Below, piece by piece: positions 36,901 to 47,300 of a stretch of 64,000 nt of DNA. The DNA lies in NCBI GenBank assembly GCA_949316235.1, contig OX438754.1, positions 3,519,501-3,583,500 on the forward strand, read 5' to 3'. How positions within the stretch are numbered: the first letter of the stretch is position 1; each line of letters starts with the position of its first letter. Under the pieces are notes generated by a model that saw only the letters and a program-made list of their open reading frames with translations, was not told where the DNA came from and did not search any database. The position numbers and the translations under genes are program-made. Source of the DNA: Oegoconia quadripuncta (taxonomy: Eukaryota; Arthropoda; Insecta; Lepidoptera; Autostichidae).

Positions 36901-39900
36901 GCCCACGCAGTGAGAATACTGATACGCATTACTGCAATGAGTCCGAAATATGTAAACATCCCACTACAGGGATATAGGCTTTCCCTTGTATAATGAGTGA
37001 GTATGAGCCATAGTCCACCACGCTGGTCCGATGCGGGTTGGGGACTTCATGTCTTAGAGTTTTTATTTCCTAGGCATGCGGGTTTCCTCACGATTATTTC
37101 CTTCACCATTTAAGAGCAGTCAGATAAATGCACATAAGTCATTAAATTTAATTTAAAAACTCATTGAACCCGGACCTCCTAAATTGGGTGACCGCGTTTT
37201 AACCACTGAGCCACCGACGCTCCTAAATACATATAATAATAATAGTCCGAAATATACTAATTAGTAAATGGTGGCTACTCACACCACAGAAGTATTTCCA
37301 ATTACTTACAAGTGTAGATCTCGTGTAGATAATAAGTTTTTTTGTATATATGAACTTCAGACGCGTTTGGCTACAATTTTACCTGAGTGTATACATAGGT
37401 GTAGTCAAACCGTAGATGTTATTGTATTAGCGTCAGCACTTTGCCCCATCGTCCGAGGAGCCTTGTGCTTGTCCTTCAATTCAAGTTCGTTATCAGGCCA
37501 TTCGCGTGTCTTTATCATAACAAACTTGGTCAGAAAGTAACGTAATACTGCTGTGACTCCGTTGTTTTTTGGATTGGCGATGCAAGGATATCCTATCTAT
37601 AGATTGTTTATAATTAGATTAATTTTTCCAACCGTTCTCTGATTGCAATGTATAGTTTTTTATTTTTTATTAAGTTTAAGTAGGTTCTATCAGTGGAAAC
37701 CTCTAATTGGCTTTCAGTTTCTTAGTTTAAGTGATAATTTGTAAAACAGCTGTTGGTTTTCCCAAGAAAATAAAATAAAATAAAAGAAAATCCCCGCTTT
37801 TCACATGTTTTTATAGTTTTTTTTTATGGTTAACTGGATACGCATTTGACCACAATCTCACCTGATGGGAAGTGACAATGTGGCCGAAGATGAAGCACGT
37901 GATCTCTGTAGATGCCTATTCACCCTGCTCATGAAGATCCCAAGGTTGTATCTATTGAACAATATAATATCAATTATTATCAAGAGTATCATTTAGCAAA
38001 CAAACTGTACGATCCCCGTACAAGAGGTATTTGATTGTTGCACCTGTAACTTCCAGCGACAACAGCAAGGAGCACTCGTCGGGTGTCCGCTACATCAGCG
38101 CCTGCAACTGCGGCCGCACCAAGTGTTCCCGCGACGACCCGTACTCCGTGCGGCGCGCCAACCACACCTTCTACCTGCACGCGGCCGAGGAATGCACCCT
38201 CTGCTCCACGCTGCAGGCGACGGACTTCCCCGTCTTCCAGCCCTCCACGCCCACCTACAGGTCATATCACAATCATTACGTTACATAACTTCACGATCTT
38301 AATTCCCAATGAGGTGGTCAGAGATCTCCCAAACACTAGACCATTATATATTTTCTACAATATTTCTGTGACTGTTATTAGCCGTCAGGTATCATTTTCC
38401 ATTGTTATCTATGATTTAACATGGCTGTTGCTTTTCCTTGACATAATAAAATAATTTTTTTTATTACTGTTTGTTAGTCCTAAATAAAAAATAAAATAAT
38501 GTTTGTCCTGCTCATTCGTTTGGACGAAATATACAACTATCCCGCTCTTACTACTACGTCGCGCGCGACAAACGTTGTCATACTAAGGGGCTTATCTGTT
38601 GACAGATCCTCCTCGCCTGTTACTAAGAGTCTATGATCTGTTCATGATGACTGACTGTATTCTCCACTTACCAGGGCAGCATCAGTGAAAGGCGTCTCCA
38701 GCCAGGAGGATAAGGAGCCATCGGAAGCGCGCGGGTCGGACAACAGTCCGTCGGAGGGATCGGGCGCGGGGTGGACCCCCGAGGCGCTGTCCCCTGGCTC
38801 CGCTCACGACGACGAGACCTCGCAGGCCTCCGAGAAATATGTGGTGCCTGTTAGAGGGGATTCTACTTCCGGTATGTGACACACAGACTTCCACTTGCTA
38901 CGATCTTGAATGTGGTTTATTTGCTTAGATATTCAAAATGATACCGTTGATATGCAAAATCTTGTAATTTTTAAGATACTATAAAACAGAACGTTAGTTC
39001 TATATTAATTCTGTGACAGAAGCTTATTAAGAAAGGATATATTATGAAACTAGACTATTTTGATGATAATCATCCACATAACCAGCTTGTTGTCATGCCA
39101 GATTATTACGCGGGGCAAATGCCTTTTAGCATACCGCTCGTCTGGGGGACGGCGAGACGGTTATGTGGGACTCCCCTCCCTGCCCATCAAAACCCCGCGG
39201 CGACCTTCCTCGGCAGTAAGGAGGACCCGGGAACGCATAAGCGGCTCCAGGTCTCCCCTCGCCCTGCCCCCCCTACCTAGGGGGGGGCGCGACAGGGCCC
39301 GATGCGACGACACCCCCCGGTGCGACCGGGGGGTGTCATCCTCTCCCGGGTCGCGTCCGACGACTACATCGCCCCGAGATGTAGCCGCCCGCGACCCTCA
39401 GGCGACGTGCAGGGGGGCTAGCGAGCGTTGCCGCCCCCCCGACGTCGCCTCCTGCGAGCGGGATCGGCCCTATCCCGATCCCGCTCTGCGGCCTCCTGGG
39501 AATAGGTCCTAATGATAATTAATAGGCATTTACTGTGATCGCGTGCTTTAAATTCGACCATATCGTAAATTTCCAACAGGCGAGATTGTGGTCAAACAGG
39601 TATATATATCTGAATTGCATACTTTTAACAGCCGATGGTCAGTAACATGTTGTGTGAAGAAAAAATTTCAGAAATCAGAAATAGTCAGCTCAAATTTAGT
39701 GGTGGTTTTATAAAAAGGACCAAGTTTAAAATCAGCGCTGGTACGAGTGATCTCACAACATCACAAAACTGAACGTGGATAGCTATATCACAACTTCTGC
39801 AGCTGAAATTGTATGTACCTACCTATTGTAAACATATTCTAGAGAACAGTGTGTACTTCTTTACATATAAATTATTACTCAAAATTCAAACTCAAATCAT

Positions 39901-42900
39901 TTATTGCATTCATTATGTTTTGTTTTGATGTTATTATGGTATACTGTATCAATAAGGACCTTATGAAGGCACAACAACTCTTACGCAGGTTGTATATCAG
40001 AATGTTTGTGATTATCCATTTTTGAGAAAAAAAAGCATTTCTTTATTTTCCCAATAATATTATTCCACTTTTGTTGTGTTGGTAAATAAATGAATATTCT
40101 ATTCTAATCTTATGATATTACTATTTTGGATAGCTCGAGTATGTGGTCCGCTCTTGACTTAGTCCCACACTTCCATGAGTAAATTAATATATTCAGATTA
40201 CTTTATTACAGACAAAGTGATGACGCGACAACCATCGACTACGGAGTACCTCCCCGGCATGCTGCACACCGCCAGCCCGCCCGGCCTGCTGCCCGCCTAC
40301 CCCTCCTGGAGCCTGGTGTGCCTGGGACCCTCGTCGCTCTACTCGCACAGCCTGGGCCTGCCTGAGCACCTGCAGCCCGGCTTTCTGCCTCACACCAACT
40401 ATTTACTGCCGTGGGACTGCGCCGTACGGTTAGTAATAGCACAGAACAACAAGTATTTGAAAGCGCTGATTCAACTGAGCTTGAGGTCAAGCGCTAATGC
40501 CGAAGTTCCAGCGTTTCTTGGGAGAAGCTAATGTCCACCAGTGGCCTGGTGCTAATGATGTTCATGGTGTCGAAGCTGATGTCCAGCAGTGGCCTGGTAC
40601 TGATAATATCCATGGTGTGGAAACTAATGTCTAGCAGTGGCCTGGTGCTAATGATGTCCATGGTGCGGAAGCTAATGTCCAGCAGTGCGCTGGTGCTAAT
40701 GATGTCCATGTGTGGAAGGTAATGTCAGCAGTGGACTGGTGCTAATGATGTCCATGGTGTGGAAGCTAATGTCCAGCAGTGGCCTGGTTCTGATAATATG
40801 CATCGTGTGCAGCATGGAGCAGGCGTGCACGTGGCGCACGGCGGGGCGTGGCCGCGGCAAGACGCCGGGGCCGCACCACCTCACCGTCAAGATCTTCATT
40901 GGCTTCGAGTACGAGTGCCCGCGTGGACACAGGTATCAACCAACAAACTTGTCTATAAATATAAATAAATAAATATCCTCGGACATGCACGCAGCGCCAT
41001 CTAGTTCCATACTAAGCAACTAGCCTTGTATTATATGGATACCAGATGGTTGATATACTACACAAATATTGAGAACATCCATAACTCGGGTACATTAGGT
41101 TAACAAATAATGTAATATTTTAAGAGTACATGAGCTACTTATGTAATTTATTTAAGCAACTGTTTGTCTCTCACATAAATAAATAAAATACACATGTCCG
41201 TATTCATCATACAAACATATGCCCCTAGCGGGATTCGAAACTGCGGTTTCTAACCCCTACACCAAACAGGTCATCAAATCAACTTTTTTGACCCCTCGAA
41301 CTTCAAGAATTTATTGCAACGTAAGATGCGTGATGTCATTCGTTGAATGGCAATTTAAATCTGTCGGATGTAATAATAGGGCATATTTGTCTGTCAGTCA
41401 GTATGTCAAAGCTAATACCGCGTCGGAAAGGGAAATCAACAATGGTAAAAGAAGCGGTGCAAGAAACCCAACAGCGCAGCAAATCTAGCTGCCATGATGC
41501 CGAGGGAACATGTCCAGGGATGGGGCTTGTGCGGTGATACACCTCCAACTATAGAGCATTTTCTACATGACCTCTATGATGCCACAGAGAATGCCTTAAG
41601 GGTGGCCTCATTCTGGTCCTCAAGAATTTGATGTGTTTGCCATCAACTCGCTAAGAAGAATAATATTTTGTAACTTAAGTATATCTGATTTCAACAATAG
41701 ACTTGCAATAAAACTTGGGACGATACAGAGGACAGGAGCTTTTGTATGACAAATCTAGGTTGTCCTCTAGCAACCCTGGCCATATTGATGCATACAGAGT
41801 AGAATATAACCAACTCGTTTCTGCCCCTGGGTGTCAGGCGAGTACACGATCGAGCAGTAGACCAGTAATAGGCAGCAGTGTCATTGGTGCGAACATTGAG
41901 CTTCCAAAGAGCCTGCCCAGCTTGGCGAATACGGCAAATCCTTCCATGGAAAGCGATGTAAATCCCTCCATGGGAGAGGCTTGCGTCCAGTAGTGGGTAT
42001 TTATAAGTTGTTAGTGTAAGCCGATAATGTTACCTGATTTGATTTTACACAGGAAGAACATATACTCTTTCGTCCTGATTTTGTGTTCCTGGGTGCTGTT
42101 CCCTGTATAGATTGAATGAAACATGTTCTTTCTTAGTTATTTTGAATGTATGGAAATTCTCTAGGAAACCGTTCAATGATTCGGAGAAGTTATTAGTTAT
42201 ATCGAAATAAAAAAACATATTAATAACTTCATTTCAATAAAATTCTTGTTATTATTAACCATTTACATGAAACGATATTATTACTTATATTCTGCTTGTG
42301 GTTATTTTTAAGGTTAAATATTTAATTGTGCCCTTTTCCGCCTAAAACACAGGAATACCTTGTTCATACACCAGTGTGTTAAAGGTACATACTGTATTAA
42401 TATTAAATGAATAAGGAACTCAAGAAGAATACCCAAAATAACAATCCGTACCACCATGACAGGGAAAAAGCGCGGGGTGCACCATTTGATATTACTAGTA
42501 AGGAGCCCTTTTCCTAGTGATGTAACTAACCAGAACACATACCTAAGTAAGTTTTTTTTTTGTTATATTGTATTTTTTAATTTAACGTTCCTCCTGCGCC
42601 AATACCTCGAAATTAGCCCCGAAAAGATGCATTTTTTTTATAGAAATGAAATTAATTTTCATTATGTAAGAAAACGACATCATTTAATTTTCGTACTGTT
42701 TCGGCAAAAATTGCAGCAGTAATATGGTTACATCTGGGCGAAATAAGGGTAATTTTTTTTTCTATAGTTTTTGTAAATTAAAATTTAGAAACACCACATC
42801 ATTCCTCACCTCACGAATTTTTCGTCAAAACTGGTTGCAACTTACTCAGAGTTGTACCGCATTATTACAGTATTTTTTTTTATAAACAACTGGATACGCG

Positions 42901-44346
42901 TTTGACCCCAATCTCACCTGATGGAAAGTGACGATGTGGCCGAAGATGAAGCACGCGATCTCAGTAGATGCCTATTCACTCTGCTCTTGAAGATGCCAAG
43001 ATTTATAGGATTCAGGAATGACTGACGCCCGAAGGGAGTTCCATGCCTTGGCTGTTCGCATTATGAATTAAGAGTCGAACCGCTTATTGCGAATTTATAA
43101 AGTATTTAAATATGAGTTATTAAGTTAACTACTAATCACTAATCTGAGAGTAATTCTCAACTATTCTAACAATAATATTTTGAGATACAGAGGAATTTTT
43201 CCACGTTCCAGATTCATGATGTCATCCCCGGACACTGTGGTGAATGGTTCAGGCGGCGGATGCACGCGGGAGGCCGGAGCCCTGGGCGCCAAGCTGGCCG
43301 GCACCGACATGCCCATCTACGCGGCCTGTGTCTGCCGCGCGACCAGCCCTATGCTGGCTCAGCTCACCCGTATACACGTCGTCACGCCCAAGGCGCCTGT
43401 ACATGTCACGCTGGAACCCAGGGTACGTGTGACGTCATCTACGCCGACGACGACGACTTTGACTTAAAGGAGCATGTTATTTTGCGAATGGACGAGTTTT
43501 ACTTTAGAAACTTCTCTTTCCTATTTTTTCCCATTAATGTTTTTGTTTCTTAGAATGAAGTAAATCACATACACAAAGTCGTTTGGCCACAAGTGTCCCA
43601 TCCTTCTTCTACTTATTTTCCGTAGGGTTGGGCATATGCTCAAAGGCACTTCGACTCAATCGGGATCTTTTATGCACTTCTCCTGCTTTCGCTCTCTCCT
43701 ACCTCTAAACAGTTGATATTATAATTTTATTTATGCACAACGATTTAGCACTTGACCTCAATCATACCTGATGTTAAGTGAAAATGAGACCGAAGGTGGA
43801 AGCGTACTGACCCAGAAACCCTGTCTTATTTGGGGGACTGGCTATCTTATTTCTGACAACCGGAACACAACAATGCTACTAGGCGGCAGATTTAGATAAG
43901 ATGGTTGTAGCTAGCCAGGCGGACATTTAAAATGCCCTACCTCCAACCAAACCGAGTACTAAACATGTACCCCGCTGGGGATCGAACCCGCGACCTCTAC
44001 GAAAACCCTATGTTGTTACATTGAGCCAAGGAGGCTGTTGAACTCTTTTTGTATTTTTTTCATTTAATAGCAAATTTTATCATTCTGCCTACCCAGTGCA
44101 CGCCAGTACCTGTGCGGTTGATGACTGATTAGAACTTGTGTGTTCCAGGCGCAGCCAGTGGCCGGGGGTCCGATATTCGTCCCGCAGCCGAGCGGGTCCC
44201 CGCCGCTGAAGCTGTCCGCGTCCGCGTACTGGATGCTCCGCCTGCCCTACATGTACTGCGACGAGCGCGGAGCTCTGCCTCGGCCCCGCGCCCCCCACCC
44301 CCACCAGGGCGCGCTGCTGGCGCCCGTCGCGGGGCTGCAGGACTAA
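21979..44346 (+). CDS. Smg8: Smg8, nonsense-mediated mRNA decay factor (14 exons)
   Basis: Exons: 21979-22116, 23177-23300, 24410-24581, 25239-25460, 26905-27151, 28973-29128, 30333-30407, 31181-31338, 38057-38260, 38675-38871, 40212-40428, 40813-40932, 43212-43422, 44149-44346 (TAA). All phases agree; 812 codons, shorter than the human protein (about 990). SMG8 joins SMG9 to bind and restrain the SMG1 kinase that phosphorylates UPF1. Family marks: P-loop-like GIIGKS (22-27), HALEDQ (199-204), ACNCGR (446-451), EYLPGMLH (576-583), FIGFEYE (665-671) and a conserved C-terminal exon with LRLPYMY. The ATG at 21979 is the natural start; a GTG lies 15 nt upstream in frame. Weakest calls are the acceptor of exon 4 (ttgaag) and the donor of exon 12. 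The 3' end of exon 8 is amplified 48 times (31252-36005). Coding exons are strongly GC-rich, unlike the introns. Confidence 0.92.
22186..22433. mobile_element. hAT-type MITE, 248 bp, in Smg8 intron 1
   Basis: Terminal inverted repeats cagtggtgggcaaac and acccaccactg are flanked by an exact 8-bp target duplication TCTTAAAT at 22178-22185 and 22434-22441. The interior shows the gggccagaac and ggcccgtgggcc stretches of non-autonomous hAT elements. It encodes nothing. Confidence 0.9.
23761..24894. repeat. Smg8: Inverted repeat around Smg8 exon 3
   Basis: Left arm 23761-24088 and right arm 24609-24894 are reverse complements for nearly their whole length. They share a SINE segment plus about 150 bp that includes ttattataattatataat and catgttgtaggt near the inner ends. 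The left arm carries an extra ~50 bp piece with a (tatc)n tail at 23799-23848. Exon 3 (24410-24581) is in the 520-bp loop. Pairing in the pre-mRNA would enclose exon 3. Confidence 0.85.
24183..24350 (+). mobile_element. Copy of the GC-rich repeat segment, upstream of Smg8 exon 3
   Basis: It shares ctgggggacggcgagacagt and ctcgcggcgaccttcctcgg with 39130-39215 and ends about 60 bp before the exon 3 acceptor. It lacks the hairpin-rich half. Confidence 0.65.
24729..25052 (-). mobile_element. SINE family c, Smg8 intron 3, right arm of the inverted repeat
   Basis: Poly(T) then atgcacaacgggttagcaag, body gaggccgaaggtggtagcgt, head ttgagccacggaggcg at the right end. Middle part is rearranged after 24895. 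Confidence 0.75.
25515..25745 (+). mobile_element. SINE family b, near full length, Smg8 intron 4
   Basis: Begins tgacgactgattggtgtagt, B-box ggttgcgggttcgaatcccg, body with tatccgttatctagtatcca, ends in a tta-rich tail. It follows the exon 4 donor by 55 bp. Confidence 0.85.
25800..26107 (-). mobile_element. SINE family d, Smg8 intron 4
   Basis: Shares cgctggcccaatgcgagttg and the head complement agaccgcgtcttaaccgttg with 6010-6412. Truncated in the body. Confidence 0.78.
27200..27745 (-). mobile_element. LINE 3' end, family B, Smg8 intron 5
   Basis: Reverse complement encodes [18 protein letters not shown] and continues into a 3' UTR with gtttaagtaggttctatcag and a tail. It is related to copies at 30690, 36060 and 37515. 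Truncated at its 5' side. Confidence 0.75.
28560..28872 (-). mobile_element. SINE family c, Smg8 intron 5
   Basis: Begins after a T-run with atgcacaacgggttagcact and ends with head sequence cattgcgccacggaggcg; includes gatcgaacccgcgacctccg (B-box complement). Confidence 0.82.
29199..29550 (+). mobile_element. SINE family b interrupted by a SINE c fragment, Smg8 intron 6
   Basis: The head tgaccgattggtgtagtgga and early body (to about 29340) are separated from the late body (29465-29550, ttatctagtatccatagtac) by a reverse-oriented fragment of family c. Nested insertion or recombination. Confidence 0.75.
29726..30117. repeat. 79-bp direct repeats flanking a palindrome-bearing segment
   Basis: 29726-29804 and 30039-30117 match over 79 bp (tgcactaaaactacttgtga to gccgtata) with one mismatch. 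Between them 29801-29868 is a 68-bp near-perfect palindrome (arms tataagctaagctaagtagt and its complement, centre ggtatacc). This lies in Smg8 intron 6. Confidence 0.88.
30690..30868 (+). mobile_element. LINE 3' end, family B, UTR only, Smg8 intron 7
   Basis: Matches the family 3' UTR from ttttccaaccgttctctgat to ggttttcccaagaaaataaa with an (aaaat)n tail. No coding part remains. Confidence 0.8.
31181..31338 (+). other. Smg8: Smg8 coding exon 8, source of the 99-bp array
   Basis: The acceptor follows gtgtgtcag at 31180. The first 71 nt (31181-31251) are unique; the last 87 nt (31252-31338) are the first copy of the 99-bp repeat. The exon encodes 52 codons plus two bases and ends GAG CA before gtgagt. 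Exon 9 at 38057 begins with C, completing a His codon. The peptide, with [13 protein letters not shown], fits the SMG8 segment before the CNCG block. In the unspliced frame the next codons are CAG TGA, so readthrough past this donor stops at once. Confidence 0.85.
31252..36005 (+). repeat. 99-bp tandem array, 48 copies, each with an Smg8 exon end and splice donor
   Basis: The period is exactly 99 bp: the first donor GT is at 31339 and the last at 35992, a distance of 47 x 99. Each unit is 87 nt of exon 8, then gtgagt and 6 nt of intron. I found no difference between units by eye. The unit is very GC-rich with about 12 CpG, and holds a gcgcgcgc run. Because 99 is divisible by three, two minus-strand frames stay open across the whole block; these are by-products. 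On the plus strand every unit carries CAG TGA in the Smg8 frame. Exact copy number may reflect assembly of a long repeat. Confidence 0.95.
31339..35997 (+). promoter_or_regulatory. 48 identical gtgagt splice donors at 99-bp spacing
   Basis: Each repeat unit ends gagca/gtgagt. The first (31339) belongs to the gene model; 47 more follow at exact 99-nt steps to 35992. All are in phase 2 and so are compatible with the exon 9 acceptor at 38056. Position -1 is A rather than the usual G, but +1 to +6 is the strong GTGAGT. Whether downstream donors are used cannot be told from sequence. Confidence 0.75.
36006..36047 (+). repeat. Diverged 40-bp unit next to the 99-bp array
   Basis: After the last 99-bp copy the sequence reads as one degenerate unit of a 40-bp repeat: tgcatagagccgagc, then attaagtatactgg. 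It is the same exon-end/donor core with the donor mutated (ttaagt). The array continues after the LINE insertion at 36656. Confidence 0.7.
36060..36655 (+). mobile_element. LINE 3' end, family B, inserted in the 40-bp array
   Basis: It encodes [29 protein letters not shown] and [18 protein letters not shown], the C-terminal part of a jockey-like non-LTR reverse transcriptase ORF, followed by the shared 3' UTR and an (aaaat)n tail ending at about 36655. It splits the 40-bp minisatellite. The first codons (KHHLLPL) resemble SMG8 by chance. Confidence 0.8.
36656..36950 (+). repeat. Degenerate 40-bp minisatellite, about 8 units, same donor core
   Basis: Units of about 40 bp follow the pattern atccctgcatagagcccgag plus cagtgagtatactgacatac, each differing by several bases. 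They copy the last ~25 nt of Smg8 exon 8 and its donor. Some keep gtgagt (36677, 36757); others have changed it (gtgaac, gggagt, gtgagg, ctgagt, gtgaga). The array is cut by the LINE end at 36060-36655 and precedes a SINE at 36955. Confidence 0.8.
36955..37225 (-). mobile_element. SINE family d, Smg8 intron 8
   Basis: Contains catcccactacagggatata, gatgcgggttggggacttca and the head complement accgcgttttaaccactgag. It follows the 40-bp array. Confidence 0.78.
37515..37790 (+). mobile_element. LINE 3' end, family B, Smg8 intron 8
   Basis: Starts near ggtcagaaagtaacgtaata and contains the same 3' UTR as 36380-36655, with (aaaat)n tail. It may have been copied together with adjacent DNA from 37260 on, which I do not recognise. 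Confidence 0.75.
37815..37955 (-). mobile_element. LINE 3' end, family A, Smg8 intron 8
   Basis: Contains the T-run, taactggatacgcatttgac and gtggccgaagatgaagcacg of the family A 3' end. No useful coding sequence. Confidence 0.7.
39120..39500 (+). mobile_element. GC-rich, highly structured repeat segment, Smg8 intron 10
   Basis: A very GC-rich island in AT-rich intron. It starts with ctgggggacggcgagacggt, shared with 24210-24345 in intron 2. It contains a perfect 13-bp stem (39309-39321/39325-39337, loop gcg), a perfect 12-bp stem (39456-39467/39475-39486) and an imperfect stem 39401-39417/39433-39449. It is followed by a LINE family A tail at 39505. I cannot name the element; a 5' UTR piece of a LINE is one possibility. 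Confidence 0.6.
40524..40812 (+). repeat. 48-bp minisatellite, six units, ending at the Smg8 exon 12 acceptor
   Basis: Units begin gaagctaatgtcc at 40524, 40572, 40620, 40668, 40715 and 40762 (48, 48, 48, 47, 47 bp). Each contains a cagtggcctggt core, tgataat or tgatgat, and ccatggtgtgg. The last unit runs into catcgtgtgcag, the acceptor of coding exon 12 at 40812, so the position equivalent to ggaag in other units is the AG of the splice site. Confidence 0.85.
41030..41275 (-). mobile_element. SINE family a with internal insertion, Smg8 intron 12
   Basis: The body (ccagatggttgatatactac) and head (gcccctagcgggattcgaaa) are separated by about 95 bp of AT-rich DNA at 41097-41190. The B-box region is damaged. 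Confidence 0.7.
42878..43085 (-). mobile_element. LINE 3' end, family A, Smg8 intron 12
   Basis: Reverse-orientation copy: poly(T), then gacgatgtggccgaagatga, then a stretch whose complement encodes a decayed SAKLW-like segment. 5'-truncated. Confidence 0.75.
43728..44036 (-). mobile_element. SINE family c, Smg8 intron 13
   Basis: Contains atgcacaacgatttagcact at the tail side, gaccgaaggtggaagcgtac in the body and gatcgaacccgcgacctcta in the head. It ends about 110 bp before exon 14. Confidence 0.8.
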
Positions 44347-47300
44347 TGCGGAACTACAAAGAAACTCGCAAGTGTAAATGATAATTAGTTTTCATGCAAA
44401 CTATAATCTACCACATGTAAGAAGACGGTCTGGTGCGAGTAGGACTCGTGGCCTGGTTCCAATTCAATTCTTTATTGCATTCTAAAATGTATAGGTGGTC
44501 ATATTAACTGTTTTTGACGACCTGTTTGGTATAGTGGTTAGCAACTCTGACCACTATACCAAAAGGTTGCGGGTTCGAATCCCGCTAGGGGCATATGTTT
44601 GTGTGATGAATGTGGACATGTGTACCCGAATTATGGATGTTTTCATTTATAATAAGTATTTATTTACCAAAAAAAATTACAAAAACCATATGGTATCCAC
44701 AACAAGCCTATAGTGGCTTACTGTGGATCTAGATGGCGCTGTGTGTATGTCTAAGGGTATTTAATTAATTATTATACACCGGCTGATGACGATTCACCCG
44801 TCGGGCACAACAATTAGGAGAGAGGAGGACGATTCTTACAGTACATTATTTTATATTATATGATATTATACCAAAAACATTAATTCATATTAGTTTAACA
44901 TTTAAATATTCATCAATTGTATAATAACATTTATTAATTAAGAATTGCTTAAATTTTGTAATAAAAGAATTGTCATTCGTTGCGTTTTTTATTGATTCAG
45001 GTAATAAAAGGTATAATAATATATGTTATTATAGAAATTACAAACGGACTTTTCAAGTGTAATGTTAACGAGAAGTTGGCAAAATCAACCTGTTTCTGTG
45101 ACGTAATAAATGACACATTGAGATGTTTCCCTTTTAATGTAGAACATTTACATATAAATTGCAATCTACGGTGAGGATTTCGTATTTTTAGAAATGGGGT
45201 TTACAGCTGTCAGTTTCGTTTATATGGACTTCCGTACATAACATGATCATTGACAAGGGATACTAAGGTTTGCTTAAAAAGGCATACAGAATTAAATGTC
45301 TTGATGAAAAAAAAAAACTCGACAATTTAAACGTGTGTGACGAGGAATCCTTGATAAGGTCTAGCTGCCGTGAATGTAGTGAGGTGTTTAAATTTTTTTT
45401 ATTTCGATATTTTTAGTTTTTGTATAAAAAAATAAAAATGTCGAAACCATCCCATAAAGCTTATCTAACTAATATGCTAACGTTTGGGTGCTAGTAATTT
45501 ATAAATTTAAACTTACTTCATTCACGGCAGCTAGAATCTACCAATTTTAACTCTTATTGCTAAAATACAGAAAATATTGCACAGTGTTTTACATGTGGTC
45601 GACTGTATTTTGTATGAAAACTAGTCACTAAAGTTTACCCTTAAAACGATGCCACACGGTGCGGTGTGGGCGCTGCGTCGTTGATGTACGTAATTCATTG
45701 CCGCCTGCAATGGTTTCATCGACGTTTTTTGGGGCAGCACTATGCTAATTGGGCTTCTTTTAGGACCCAAATTTATTGAGGCCTATTTTTAAGGACATAA
45801 AACAATACTTCACCCCATCAATTGATCTGTCTAAAACGAGAAAGATTTGATTTAATGATGATAATGACACCTCAACTACAATAATTATAAGTATATTGAA
45901 AAATTAACTAGACCCGACTACTAGAAACATTAATAGGGAATATTCTCAGGTATTGAGGTGTTATTAGTATGGATAATGAAACGAGTGCATTACGGAACAA
46001 TGAGATTATTACTGAAGAGTAAAAAGACACATAATATGACATAGGTATATCACTATAATTAGACGTGTCTACTATAGTTGGCGCCCCACATTACATACTA
46101 CAGTATATATTACCACACAGTATATGTACTACAGTATATATTACCACATTTTATTATTTTTGTACACTTGTGAAACTATAACGATTTCAACTTTACCTAA
46201 ATTATCAAAATTGATCCAGTAATTTGATAATGAACCTACGATGAAACATACATAGACTGCTAAAATTATAACCGTTCCTTTTCGTCTTGGCGTAGTCGGG
46301 TAAAGCAAAATACTGATACGATAAAATTTATGTTATTGTTCAATCAATTGTGATTATCATAAGTAACCTAAAAGCGTTCCAAAATTGTTGAGACTCGTGA
46401 CATATAATTATCATAAGACAGTTTCATATTGGCCAATATAGGCATGAAACTTAAAAGCCACTGGTATTGCAGTTTCTTCACTTTTGAGTTGCCTCGAGTG
46501 TTTTAGATCCGAGAGGGACCCGCGACAGCAATTCCACCTCACTGTCGTTCTTAACTTATAGGAGTTACAGTGGGTGGAGCACGACACGACTCTACGTGCG
46601 TACGTGCGATGCTCTACGTGACTCTACTACTACTGCTCAGACTAATTAAAGAACAATTTGGGTGTGTTAGTAAGAAAAGGTTTCCCACTTCCCCCTCGGT
46701 AAATGCGAGTGTAGTCAAGGAACATGTTGATTATGTAACTTAACTAGAAGGGTTTACGGTTGATGTCAATATTCAATATAGAGAAAACTGAACAACGCAT
46801 AGTACTGCCTCTAAACAGCAACTTAGGAACTGTATAATTGTTATTTTGTACGCGATCGCTGTATAGTTTAAGTTCAGTTCTTGACATTACAAGACAGAGA
46901 ACATTTGTCTAGGCCCTTACAAAGTAAGTATGATGTTAATTTTGAAAAAAAAATTGAGTCCTTGAATTCCAGGATAAAGGATAAAATAAGTACTGCACTC
47001 ATATATAAGCACTGTTTTGAGTATGTATATTGTATATATGTAATTAATGTCTATGAAACAATAAACTATTATTACAAGTCTTGACTTTTTATTGATGAGT
47101 TCCACTTTAATGTAATTTTGCAATTTAACTATGTACGATATCTTCCTATGTTATATATATAGAAAGAATTCTGCCAAGGTAATTAATGTAAAATTGGCTC
47201 AGAGAGAAATAATAATATGATTAAATAGTAATCTTAGGTAAATACAAATTTTCTTTGTAATTTGTATACGCTCAATCTACTGTTTTCTAACTAACCCTAT

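Noticed and set aside
44514..44595. Functional tRNA genes in the many tRNA-like heads
   Set aside because: All heads with B-boxes are followed by the same SINE bodies and lack convincing full cloverleaf acceptor pairing.
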